A DNA stretch of 64,000 bases from Rhodospirillales bacterium BBD 1991-14 (lineage in GTDB: Bacteria; Pseudomonadota; Alphaproteobacteria; Kiloniellales; Kiloniellaceae): assembly GCA_001657395.1 (NCBI GenBank), contig LYSY01000004.1, positions 186,001-250,000 of the forward strand, read 5' to 3'. The notes beneath the pieces were generated by a model, which searched no databases, was not told where the DNA came from, and saw only the letters and a program-made list of their open reading frames with translations. The first letter of the stretch is position 1, and every line of letters starts with the position of its first letter. Both the position numbers and the translations under genes were made by a program. This document shows, piece after piece, positions 56,469 through 63,958 of the stretch.

Positions 56469-58034
56469 TCAGTACCTCAATGGATCGTAGCCACCATCAT
56501 CGACGTGGGTGGGCAGGTGCCTGTGGTCCTGCCTGCGCCGTACCGTCTCCGCGAAGGTCAGGGCCAGGGCATCGCCCACGTCCGGAGAGAAGCCGACCCT
56601 TGCCTTGATTTTCTCCTTCTTCTCCATCAGGAGGCGGGACTTGCTGTCGAAGCTGTAGCCGGGCGCGCAGATGCTTCCCTGCCACTCGTCTTCATCCGGG
56701 ATGTCGGCGCCTCCTTCGTCGTCGAGCCATTCGCCAAGCCGGCCCCAGATTTCCGCCCGCTTGTTGGCGTAGCGGTCATCGTGCCGGGCCTTGGAGCCGA
56801 AGTTCACAGCGTGCAGACCCCGAAAGCCGCGCTCCTTCAACGCGTCGTAGACACCAGCGCCCATGCCCGTCACGTCAACGAAGACGGCATCGGGATCGAC
56901 CCGCTCAATCTCCAGCGCCACCCGGCCTGCAACGTCCATGAGGTCTTTGCTGTCTATCGTCTCGTCGCAGAGGTGGCCGGCAACCCGGCCCTGGCGGGAC
57001 ACGACGCGCGTCTTATCTCCACCACCGCGGGCGACATCGACACCCAGGATGCGTGGCATGTGGCCCTGGTTCTGCGCCGACCACTTGCGGGCCTTCAGCA
57101 CCAACTCTGCTCGGATGTAGCTCTCGTGGCCGGAAAGCTGGAAAGCATCGGCCGCGGTCGCCGGATACTCCTGGCGGAACAGCCAACAGATTTCGTCAGA
57201 GTTGGCCCCGCAGGCTTGGGCGAGTTCGGCGTTCTTGCGCCAGGCCCAGTGCAATTGCGCGGGCGTGAGCCCGAACATCTCACCATAGCTTCGAATGTCG
57301 GCCGGCGCCTCCCAGCCCTCCGTTGGCTCAGTCTCGTATTCGCCGTGTTCGAACCACGGGATGAAGATGGCCTCGTATTCGCTATCGCCCCGCTCAGCCT
57401 GTTTCCACATTGCGTAGAACAGGCCACCCATGCCGTTGGCGGTGGACTCCAGGATGACTTCGGTATCGGGTAGGTCAGGCACAGCCTGCAGGACACCGCC
57501 CATATGGGTGGCCGCATCCACCCAGTGGGCAACCTCGGAGCCGTGGAATAGCTGGATGGTGCCGCCGCGGCCCGCCCCCTTGGAGCCCGCAGTGGACACC
57601 AGGATCGAGCTATCTAGCGGAGCCGAGAAGTGCAACTCCTTGGCGTTGGCCGCCACCGTCCTGGGCCTCAGCGGCGCCGGCAGGCTGTCGTAAAACCGCT
57701 GCGTCATGCCGAACAGGCCCTCGGTGGCCTGCTGGCTGTGCGTCAGGATGTAGGAGGCTATGCCGGGAGCCTGCGTCACCTTCCAGAAGAAGCGGCCTTC
57801 GACATAGGTCGAGACGCCCGGCTGTCTGGCTTTCAGCACCAAGGCCCGGACCCTGCCAGTCTCTTCGCGCTGGGCTTCGAGCCTGTCGTGAACGGCCTGT
57901 TGCACAGCATTGAGCTTGAGCGGCACCAGGCCGCCGGCCTTAGGCCGGATCCTCAAGCAGTGCTCCGCGTAGTATGCGAAGTCGTCGACGAGCCGCCGGG
58001 CCTTCCTTCGGAGAGATTCCAGATCGCCGCTCAT
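56469..58034 (-). CDS. Phage terminase large subunit
   Basis: Motor ATPase and nuclease that packages phage DNA. 521 residues. ATPase: adenine/Walker A region LVLKARQPGVST near residue 70 and Walker B TEVILESTAN near 195. Nuclease (RNase H-like) acidic residues: ILGVDVARGGGDKT (near 332), VFVDVTGMGAGVYDAL (near 383) and DVGDALALTFAE (near 496). All motifs look intact. It overlaps the small-subunit stop by four bases (ATGA). No portal gene follows. Confidence 0.94.
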   Translation of the reverse strand: MSGDLESLRRKARRLVDDFAYYAEHCLRIRPKAGGLVPLKLNAVQQAVHDRLEAQREETGRVRALVLKARQPGVSTYVEGRFFWKVTQAPGIASYILTHSQQATEGLFGMTQRFYDSLPAPLRPRTVAANAKELHFSAPLDSSILVSTAGSKGAGRGGTIQLFHGSEVAHWVDAATHMGGVLQAVPDLPDTEVILESTANGMGGLFYAMWKQAERGDSEYEAIFIPWFEHGEYETEPTEGWEAPADIRSYGEMFGLTPAQLHWAWRKNAELAQACGANSDEICWLFRQEYPATAADAFQLSGHESYIRAELVLKARKWSAQNQGHMPRILGVDVARGGGDKTRVVSRQGRVAGHLCDETIDSKDLMDVAGRVALEIERVDPDAVFVDVTGMGAGVYDALKERGFRGLHAVNFGSKARHDDRYANKRAEIWGRLGEWLDDEGGADIPDEDEWQGSICAPGYSFDSKSRLLMEKKEKIKARVGFSPDVGDALALTFAETVRRRQDHRHLPTHVDDGGYDPLRY

Positions 58035-58618
58035 TCGGGAAGCTCCCGCAAGAAGGCCCAGAGCAGGGGTTCTCCGCCTTTGCCCGTGTGTTCGTGGCGC
58101 TCGACGAACATGGCCAGGTGCTTGCCGATCTTCTCCAGGGCAGAGTTCTTGTCCCAGAGCTTCAGCTTGTGGACGTGCTGGACAAGAGCCCTACCGTTAT
58201 CGTCGACCCCGGCGGGCTTTGTGATGACTTCCACTGCCGAAACCGCAGCGGCAAGATCGTCGCTCCACTCTTCCACGGGCTTCAACGAACCGTCGGCGGC
58301 GAAGGCAGTGCGGAGATCGGCGAAACCGATGCGCCCAAGTTCTTGTAGGACACGCTCAGCCGTGACTTCGGTTCTTTCGGAGCGCTGTCTTTGGCCTTCT
58401 GCTACGGCCGATGCGATCTCAACATTTCTCAACAGGCGCTCACCCTGCTGTGCCGCGCCTTTCTCGCTGTAGCCAGCACGGATCGCCGCCTGCGTAGCGT
58501 TGAGGTCGACGATGTATTCCTCGACAAACCGCTGCTGCTTGGCGGTCAAGGCCTTACCGGGCTTAGAAGCACCCGATTCAGCCGATCTGTTAGCCTGTTG
58601 TTTGTCCGCATCTGTCAT
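58031..58618 (-). CDS. Phage terminase small subunit
   Basis: 195 residues of the Terminase_2 type: ALTAKQQRFVEEYIVDLNATQAAIRAGYSEKGA is the classical N-terminal HTH that recognises the packaging site, followed by LLRNVEIASAVAEGQRQRSERTEVTAERVLQELGRIGFADLR. I chose ATG 58618 (MTDADKQQ) rather than the track start at 58648. The 163-base gap upstream (58619-58781) includes A/T-rich TGATATATGATCAGATGATC and may hold the late promoter. Confidence 0.92.
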   Translation of the reverse strand: MTDADKQQANRSAESGASKPGKALTAKQQRFVEEYIVDLNATQAAIRAGYSEKGAAQQGERLLRNVEIASAVAEGQRQRSERTEVTAERVLQELGRIGFADLRTAFAADGSLKPVEEWSDDLAAAVSAVEVITKPAGVDDNGRALVQHVHKLKLWDKNSALEKIGKHLAMFVERHEHTGKGGEPLLWAFLRELPE

Positions 58619-58781
58619 GTCGCCAGAATAGCGCAAAACAGAGAGCAATTACAGCAAAGTACGCCGCGTAACGCTCTGATATATGATCAGATGATCCAAG
58701 GGATATCAACGTCATTCATGGCGTATCAGGGTTGCGCATTTTGGTGATTGGGGAAGCGGCATCTGCCAGTCGACGGCCTGG

Positions 58782-59105
58782 CTACTTGAAGATGCTGCCG
58801 GTCTCAGCGTTCAGATAGATCCGGTTCGCAACTGTCAGCCCGCCGCAGTACACGAAGTAGACGGGCTCGTTGCGGTAGGTGGTCGTCGACTTCACCCAGC
58901 CGCCGTTCTCTTCGATGTCGGCAAGTGCGCAGCGCCCGGAGGCAACCAGATCGGTGGTCGCCTTGACGAAAGCGCTCTCGTATCTGCTGAGGTCATCCGA
59001 CAGCCTGAGGGCTTTGACTATCGCTGATTCGTCTGAGCCGAGCGCAGGTGTCTCCACCACTAAGAGTGACGCCAACAGGGCCAGGACTGCATATCGTATT
59101 GCCAT
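58782..59105 (-). CDS. Secreted hypothetical protein (107 aa)
   Basis: Signal peptide (RYAVLALLASLLVVETPALG), then about 85 residues with two Cys that could pair (SGRCALADIEENGGW and YFVYCGGLTVANRIYLN). The ATG at 59105 gives a good signal peptide; longer starts overlap the upstream gene. Unknown function; possibly phage lysogenic conversion cargo. Confidence 0.65.
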   Translation of the reverse strand: MAIRYAVLALLASLLVVETPALGSDESAIVKALRLSDDLSRYESAFVKATTDLVASGRCALADIEENGGWVKSTTTYRNEPVYFVYCGGLTVANRIYLNAETGSIFK

Positions 59106-59115
59106 GAGCGCCACG

Positions 59116-59649
59116 TCAATCAGAGAGTTTGAATTCATCAATAATGAAATCCGCAAGCTCTACGATCTCTTCTTTGGTTAGATTGCTCTTGGCCATAAGC
59201 CGCGCCTTTCTGCGTTCGCGCTCGGCGCGCTTGCGCGCTCTTTCCCCTGATGACTTGGCCCACTCTTCAGAGCGGCGCTGTGCGCAGCGGTCGCAAATGA
59301 CGCTGTGGCTGCCTTCAAAGTTGGTCTTGTTGGTCCGAACCTCAGCCCTGCACAGATGGCACGGCCGCGTCATCGGACGAAGCGCGTAGCGCAGATGCCA
59401 ACCAGCCTTCTCATTGCCAAACACGGCCCAAGCGAGATCGTTCTGAGAACAGAGCTTCTGATCGCGGCAAACTCGAGCGACTCTCAAGCGCTCCGTCATA
59501 TCCTCTATCTCAGAGAGCGAGCGAGCCAGCCTGTGAAGCTCAGCCTTCGCCTCGGACAACTCCTGTTTGTGCCTTGCTTTGACCGCTGCGATTTCTTCGC
59601 GCTGACGCTTGATCGCCGACACAATGGGGTACTCGCTGTCTGCTGTCAT
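59116..59649 (-). CDS. Hypothetical phage protein with zinc-ribbon-like Cys pairs (177 aa)
   Basis: N-terminal coiled coil (IAAVKARHKQELSEAKAELHRLARSLSEIE). A middle region has CHLCRAEV and CDRCAQRR, two CxxC pairs 18 residues apart, as in small zinc ribbons. The C-terminus is basic and helical and ends with KEEIVELADFIIDEF. It probably binds nucleic acid. The ATG at 59649 has GGGGTG upstream. Located upstream of the secreted 107-aa gene on the same strand. Confidence 0.65.
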   Translation of the reverse strand: MTADSEYPIVSAIKRQREEIAAVKARHKQELSEAKAELHRLARSLSEIEDMTERLRVARVCRDQKLCSQNDLAWAVFGNEKAGWHLRYALRPMTRPCHLCRAEVRTNKTNFEGSHSVICDRCAQRRSEEWAKSSGERARKRAERERRKARLMAKSNLTKEEIVELADFIIDEFKLSD

Positions 59650-59810
59650 GAGTGACACCCCATCAATTCATCCAATAGCCGTCCTGGTAGGTTGCCGGTA
59701 AGGCATGGTGACATGCTTGCGCCCACTCCCGGCGTGCCAGTGCTGGACGCTACAGCGCCTATGGCTCTGCCGTAGGCTGTGATAGGTAATGACTCTTTGT
59801 TAGGGAGGCG

Positions 59811-60260
59811 TTGAATCACAACGAATCGAATACAGGGGCTTGGGTGAAGTTGGTTAGACATTCATTTGAAGCAATAGCATTTACAGTATTTTTTCATATC
59901 TACGCACTTGTCTTTACAGACGTAGAGCTAGGCGACCGGTGGTTTACTGCGCTTGCGGAAACAACCTTTATGTATTTCGTGATTGGTGCCCTTTATTCTT
60001 TTTGGCGAAAGCAAGCGCTTAGATTAACGCTGCATCTCAACTTCTGGATTATGCGTTTGCTTTGTGACGGCATTGGCTATTTTGTATTCATGTTCCTTCT
60101 TTCATTCGCTGCCGACACATTTTTCCCGGAACGCTTTTTCGGGCCGAACGATATGCTCGATTCTTTCAGTGTGTTTAACTATGTTTTCTCCCTGTTGATC
60201 GGCGTTGTGCTTGGCTTCTGGCTCGATCTCTCCTTTCGTACTTTCAAACGACTCCGCTAG
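59811..60260 (+). CDS. Small integral membrane protein (149 aa), low GC
   Basis: Starts at TTG 59811 with a strong TAGGGAGG Shine-Dalgarno (the next ATG is far inside). Four TM helices: AIAFTVFFHIYALVF, TTFMYFVIGALYSFW, LLCDGIGYFVFMFLLSFAA and VFSLLIGVVLGFWLDL. Codon and base use are clearly more A/T-rich than the neighbourhood, suggesting recent acquisition. No family recognised. Confidence 0.7.
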   Translation: MNHNESNTGAWVKLVRHSFEAIAFTVFFHIYALVFTDVELGDRWFTALAETTFMYFVIGALYSFWRKQALRLTLHLNFWIMRLLCDGIGYFVFMFLLSFAADTFFPERFFGPNDMLDSFSVFNYVFSLLIGVVLGFWLDLSFRTFKRLR

Positions 60261-60289
60261 TATTTTGTGAATTCTTATCGGTGCTCCCG

Positions 60290-60460
60290 CTAAGGGTCAT
60301 GGTCGTTGCCACCACTTTCATGATCACGGCTATCACCACCATTGTTATTGATGTGATCTAGCAGATCGTCCTCTATGTCGTCTTGTACGGATTGCCCGGT
60401 GCCAGCCCAATTATCGAATGCCTCTTTAATCCATTCAACAAAGTCCTGAAGACGTCCCAT
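60290..60460 (-). CDS. Small acidic protein (56 aa)
   Basis: Absent from the ORF track. MGRLQDFVEWIKEAFDNWAG, then an Asp/Asn/His-rich tail ending NDHDP. An aromatic amphipathic helix plus acidic tail. ATG 60460 is preceded by AAAAGGAG (good Shine-Dalgarno about 10 bases upstream). It shares the low-GC patch with the membrane protein it converges on. Confidence 0.6.
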   Translation of the reverse strand: MGRLQDFVEWIKEAFDNWAGTGQSVQDDIEDDLLDHINNNGGDSRDHESGGNDHDP

Positions 60461-60593
60461 ATGTGCTTTGAACTCCTTTTGATTTAAAAGACGCGAGAAT
60501 CAAGGGAAGTAGACAGATCAAGGAACAGGGTGGCGATGGCCTCAAGCAACACGCGTTGCCCAGGTGTCCGCTCGATAGGGTTGTCAGGTTCTA

Positions 60594-60761
60594 TCAGGCC
60601 GCGTCCTCGACACTCACCACCAGCCACCGGCCCAGCCTCTCTAGAGCATCCTCGACTAGGCCGATGTGGCTGGTGGTCAACGTCCAGCAGGCGGCGGAGA
60701 TGGTCTTGTCCTGCTTGGTGCGCCGGGCCAGCTCCATCTGGGTAATGCCGTCGTCGCGCAT
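60594..60761 (-). pseudogene. Remnant of a HicB-like (HTH) antitoxin
   Basis: The frame reads MRDDGITQMELARRTKQDKT, then 15 residues of no sense, then LVEDALERLGRWLVVSVEDAA. The ends match the C-terminal HTH of HicB-type antitoxins (GIT..ELARRL... ; ...LG.RLVVSVEDA). In the +1 frame the middle reads HLRRLLDVDHQPHRP, which fits the missing recognition helix. So two compensating indels are present, and the usual HicB N-terminal domain is absent. Confidence 0.6.
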
Positions 60762-60898
60762 GCCATTAGGCGGTCACTTCTTTTTGGTTTTCGTGTTAGT
60801 GCTTTGCTTGCCATCGTGTTGCCTTTTGGCTATCGCCGGGCCGGTGTGGCTGGTGCCGAACAAACAAAGGGCGTTGCGCGCAGCACTCCGTAGAGGTG

Positions 60899-61270
60899 TT
60901 AACGCGGTTCCATCCGTATCTTGACAATCTGGTCGTTACCGCACGCCTCTAATCGGAGATCGGCTTTTGATCCAGGGCCGTCGTAGACTTGGTAGTTCTC
61001 GTCCCCATTACCCCAAGTGTGCAATCTGAATCCGTCCCTGATGCAGAAGCTCGAAACCTTATTCTCGTATTCCCCAAGCCGCCCGTACCACCGTTTAGGA
61101 ACGCCAATCCCCCAACCACGAAAGTTGATGTGTTCATAGAGCGCTGCCGCAAACCTCTTTGGTATTTCCGGGCAGCCCTCTTCCGCGGTGTTTTCATCGG
61201 AGCTTATGAATTCCTCTAGGTCTTCGCTTTCCCCAGAACCAAGGTCGGCGTCATTTTCGCTAGCCGTCAT
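60899..61270 (-). CDS. Beta/gamma-crystallin-like hypothetical protein (123 aa)
   Basis: No signal peptide. N-terminal 40 residues are acidic (DLGSGESEDLEEFISSDEN). The rest, ALYEHINFRGWGIGVPKRWY then KVSSFCIRDGFRLHTWGN and YQVYDGPG, has the spacing of a beta/gamma-crystallin-type Greek key (x-Y/F-E-x-x-x-F-x-G ... S). Start ATG 61270 with GGGGGAGA upstream. Unknown role, possibly calcium-binding. Confidence 0.6.
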   Translation of the reverse strand: MTASENDADLGSGESEDLEEFISSDENTAEEGCPEIPKRFAAALYEHINFRGWGIGVPKRWYGRLGEYENKVSSFCIRDGFRLHTWGNGDENYQVYDGPGSKADLRLEACGNDQIVKIRMEPR

Positions 61271-61312
61271 ATCCGGTCTCCCCCTGCCTTTTGCTTTTCG
61301 TAGATTCCTGCC

Positions 61313-61585
61313 TTATCGATGGTCGGCGTCAGTCAAGAGGCTCCATCGGCCATCAACAAAGCCATGCAACCACTGGCCTTTTGAAATCGCGATTCGCTGG
61401 TTTTTGCCTTTGTTCAATGGAGTTCTGGTCGCCCCCGTAAACAACAGGAACCGACGAGGCGTGGGATCTGTTTGGAAGTAGAAGATCCAAGGCTCTGAGT
61501 GTTTCTCGACAATGTATGACCAGTATCCATCCTCCTGACCCACGGAGCCCATAGGATCAGGGTGTAACTCCTCGGTATCTGTCAC
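61313..61585 (-). CDS. Hypothetical protein (90 aa)
   Basis: Soluble, no signal. Contains DGYWSYIVEKHSEPWIFYFQTDP and GKNQRIAISKGQWLHGFVDGRW, alternating aromatic residues suggesting a small beta domain. GTG 61585 has GAGGGGG six bases upstream and is preferred over TTG 61600. It lies just upstream of the crystallin-like gene on the same strand; the two may be coexpressed. Confidence 0.55.
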   Translation of the reverse strand: MTDTEELHPDPMGSVGQEDGYWSYIVEKHSEPWIFYFQTDPTPRRFLLFTGATRTPLNKGKNQRIAISKGQWLHGFVDGRWSLLTDADHR

Positions 61586-61725
61586 AGCTTGCCCCCTCAA
61601 ACGCTTTGCGACAACACAGAATAGCGCAGTATAGCAGTGTTTTCTACTCAGAATAGCATTGATCGGTTTGCAGCATTCGCCGCAGTCAGTAGAGAGTCAG
61701 AGGCGGATCGAACTACGATCTAGGC

Positions 61726-61965
61726 ATGAGCGCAGCCCAGACCCGCCTTTCCCAACTAGGCCCGCAGGAATACATCTCCGTCTATTGCGGCAACCACAGA
61801 TGCCCCAAGCACTGGACGGCAACCCCCTGGATATCCCCAAGGTCATCCGAGAATATGGCGACCTGCATCTGACGGACCTGGGAAGGCGTTTCAGGTGCAA
61901 GGACTGTGGGCATAAGCCCGCCGAAGTCCGTCATGGCTGGGGGCTGTCAGAGGGCTCCACCAGGG
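61726..61965 (+). pseudogene. Frameshifted zinc-finger-like phage protein
   Basis: From ATG 61726 the frame encodes MSAAQTRLSQLGPQEYISVY, then CGNHRC. After about 61805 the sense continues one frame earlier: LDGNPLDIPKVIREYGDLHL, then RFRCKDCGHKPAEVRHGWG. Joined, these give the familiar small prophage protein with a CxxxxC...CxxC finger. The shift equals a one-base loss, perhaps in the CCCC run. No proper stop is evident before the convergent SRAP gene. Confidence 0.65.
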
Positions 61966-61970
61966 CCGCC

Positions 61971-62609
61971 TTATCGTTCTTGGGCGAAGCCCACGGCCTT
62001 TTTCACCGGATAGGCCACCATGTCGCCTTCGTAGGGCCTCAGGAGCGCCTTGGCGTCGTCCTGGCTGGTCTCTGGCGAGAGCCAAGCGTCGTAGTCCTCC
62101 TGCAGCAGGATGACGGGCATCCGGTTGTGGATGGCGCCGGCAACCTCATTGGGCGGACAAGTAATGATGGTGCAGCTTATGACGTCCAGGTCCTTGTTCG
62201 TCTCCCATAGTCCAGCGAAGGAGAAGGGGCCTCGGTGGGCGAGGCAAATCCGGTAGGGCTGCTTGGTGCCGTCGGGCAGCTTCTTCCACTCATAGAAGCC
62301 GTCCGCGGGGATAAGGCAGCGCCGCCGCTTGAAGGCACTACGAAACGATGGCTTCTCGTCCACCGTCTCGGCCTTGGCGTTGATCATCTTGGAGCCGACC
62401 TTCAGGTCCTTGGCCCAGAACGGAACCAGCCCTCAGCGAACCTGCGCAATCTCCCGGCCGGCCTCGCCAAGGCGGCAGATGGGGATGTCCTGGGACGGGG
62501 CGACGTTGTAGCGGGGCTTGAGATTCAAGGCCGCCTGGTCGTCCTCGTGGATCCGGTAGAGTTCTACAAGCTCCCTCCAGGTAACCGCATTGGTGAAGCG
62601 CCCGCACAT
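61971..62609 (-). pseudogene. SRAP (YedK/HMCES-like) gene interrupted by an in-frame TGA
   Basis: SRAP proteins crosslink to abasic sites in single-stranded DNA. The full frame begins MCGRFTNAVTWRELVELYRI (catalytic Cys2) and continues through YNVAPSQDIPIC. At codon 59 (62435-62433) TGA stands where Trp is expected in the motif VRWGLVPFWAKD, then the same frame goes on through KMINAKAETVDEKPSFR and DGFYEWKKLPDG. The ORF track shows only the C-terminal 138 residues, which lack Cys2. Total would be 212 residues, a normal length. A TGG-to-TGA change or a sequencing error explains it. Confidence 0.9.
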
Positions 62610-62659
62610 GCGGACTAGTGAAGCATGTCAACGGTAGGAGCGGAAGACGGAGGTGTCGG

Positions 62660-62920
62660 TCAATCGTTGAAAGTCGCAAGCAAGAAAACGTACCCGATAA
62701 ACCAGGCAAAGGCGCTCAACACGCCAGACCCGACGCTTCCGTAAGACTGCGCTCCAAGCTCCATGAAATTGCCAAGAGCGGTGCCCACCAGAAAATAGGC
62801 GGTCGTATCCCCAGGAAGGAAGAACAGCCACTTCAACCACAGCCCGACATCGCTGATTGTTATTGCACCATCCGTGTTGAAGTCCCACGCAAAGTGCCAC
62901 GGGGCCCAATCAGTCTCCAT
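62660..62920 (-). CDS. Small membrane protein with EF-hand/dockerin-like motif (86 aa)
   Basis: Begins METDWAPWHFAWDFNTDGAI. The DFNTDGAITISD segment fits a calcium-binding DxNxDGxIxxxD loop, followed by Trp-rich VGLWLKWLFFLPGD and two hydrophobic helices (AYFLVGTALGNFMEL; SAFAWFIGYVFLLATF). This combination is common in alphaproteobacterial prophages, but its role is unknown. It overlaps the nuclease gene stop by 11 bases. Confidence 0.75.
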   Translation of the reverse strand: METDWAPWHFAWDFNTDGAITISDVGLWLKWLFFLPGDTTAYFLVGTALGNFMELGAQSYGSVGSGVLSAFAWFIGYVFLLATFND

Positions 62921-63299
62921 CGCACCATCCTTCTCGCTTGCCCCCGTGGTACTCCCGCGCCAGCCCTTCGCCTATCAGAATGTCGGCCACGTCTTTCCCA
63001 TCAATGAGCATCACCGTCAGCGTCCGTCCGTATCGGTCGGTCCCGTCCGGGCAGAAACGCACGTCATGCTCGCTGGCAAGCTCCTGGAGGCGCACGGTAG
63101 CCTGCCTCGCAAGCACCGCCTCCGCGTCGCACCTGGCGCGTACTTCCGCCGCATCGAAACCCATGAGTTGGATCTTGTGGCCGCCAGCATGGAGGGTGTC
63201 TCCGTCGGCCACCCCTTCAACCAGCCACTGGTAGCAGGTCTGGGCGTGGGCGGGGAGGGCCAGGAGAAGGGCAGCGAGAGTGATGACGAAGCGGGTCAC
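62910..63299 (-). CDS. Secreted thermonuclease-like (SNase) protein
   Basis: 129 residues: signal peptide (FVITLAALLLALPAHAQ), then the SNase core VADGDTLHAGGHKIQLMGFDAAEVRARC, DRYGRTLTVMLIDGKDVADILIGEGLA and YHGGKREGWC. The two Asp of DGDT and GFDAAE and the Arg of DRYGR are the metal and catalytic positions. Two to four Cys may form disulphides. It would cleave nucleic acid in the periplasm or outside. It is coupled by ATGA overlap to the 125-aa gene upstream. Confidence 0.85.
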   Translation of the reverse strand: MTRFVITLAALLLALPAHAQTCYQWLVEGVADGDTLHAGGHKIQLMGFDAAEVRARCDAEAVLARQATVRLQELASEHDVRFCPDGTDRYGRTLTVMLIDGKDVADILIGEGLAREYHGGKREGWCDGD

Positions 63300-63673
63300 T
63301 TGGACTTCTTCATTCTTTGCTCAAATTCCTCCTCCATCTTGCGGCGCCATTCTCGGCGGAGGGGGTCCGTCACCGTGCGCTCGCCGGCCTCTCGCTTTTT
63401 CCGTTCCAAGTCGAGATGGAGGGCCGGCGCCAAAGAGAACTTGTCGTTCTCCACCGCGTCCCAGGCCTCATCTATAAGCTCTTGCTCTTCCTGCATTCTG
63501 GGGTCGATCTCCCTAAGCCACTCCACGACTTCATCGAAATCATCGATGATCCGCTGCTCCCACTTCTCCCGCCGCTTCCGTTCGGCCTGTTGATTAAAGC
63601 CATACATCAGCGCTACGGCGCCAAAGGCATAGGCCCAACCGGGAATGTCTTGAAGCCACGGAAAGAGTTCCAT
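63296..63673 (-). CDS. Membrane-anchored coiled-coil protein (125 aa)
   Basis: One N-terminal TM helix (IPGWAYAFGAVALMYGF), then a highly charged helical region (AERKRREKWEQRIIDDFDEVVEWLREIDPRMQEEQELIDEAW ... RREWRRKMEEEFEQRMKKSK). The topology resembles phage Rz-like spanins or unknown prophage proteins; a spanin role is only a guess. Its stop overlaps the nuclease start by four bases. Confidence 0.65.
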   Translation of the reverse strand: MELFPWLQDIPGWAYAFGAVALMYGFNQQAERKRREKWEQRIIDDFDEVVEWLREIDPRMQEEQELIDEAWDAVENDKFSLAPALHLDLERKKREAGERTVTDPLRREWRRKMEEEFEQRMKKSK

Positions 63674-63754
63674 GACGCGCCTCCCTTCCTCTCCGCTCAG
63701 GCTGCCAGACTACCACCCAGACGCGCGAGGGAGTAGGGGCAGTCCTACTAAGAG

Positions 63755-63958
63755 TTAAGACGGTGTCGGCAGCAAGGGTGGCATCTTCCCGGACTGATAC
63801 TTGGCTTGGATCTGCGGCCTGACGAAGGAGCCGACGGTCTAGCCGATGGGCCAGACGATATGCGCCAGAAACTCCTCCTCAAACTCGGTGGTGCCGGTTT
63901 CGACGGCCTTGAGCCTGGCCTTGATGACCAGGGCCAGGGACCGCGTGTGTTGCCAGGT
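63755..63958 (-). pseudogene. Degraded phage gene with in-frame TAG
   Basis: The frame reads TWQHTRSLALVIKARLKAVE, then TTEFEEEFLAHIVWPIG, a TAG at 63841-63839, then TVGSFVRPQIQAKYQSGKMP and a TAA at 63757-63755. The two halves make one sensible short phage protein. Upstream the frame is closed by TGA at 63961, so the N-terminus is also lost. It resembles small prophage proteins with an LVIKAKLEAVE helix and a QI.A.Y.SGKMPPLLP end. Confidence 0.6.

Noticed and set aside
54018-58618. Idea that the element is a capsid-hijacking satellite of a new class
   Set aside because: Kept only as an alternative in the findings: multiple pseudogenes and no visible integrase or regulator favour a decaying prophage, and the right end is not in the window.
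59646-59861. 71-aa minus-strand ORF whose stop overlaps the zinc-ribbon gene start
   Set aside because: The ATGA overlap is tempting, but codon use is poor, it overlaps the start of the divergent membrane gene, and other frames here look equally protein-like. Could be a decayed gene.
60760-60924. Short + strand ORF with one hydrophobic helix (HFFLVFVLVLCLP...)
   Set aside because: No Shine-Dalgarno and it is antisense to the HicB remnant start; I cannot support translation.
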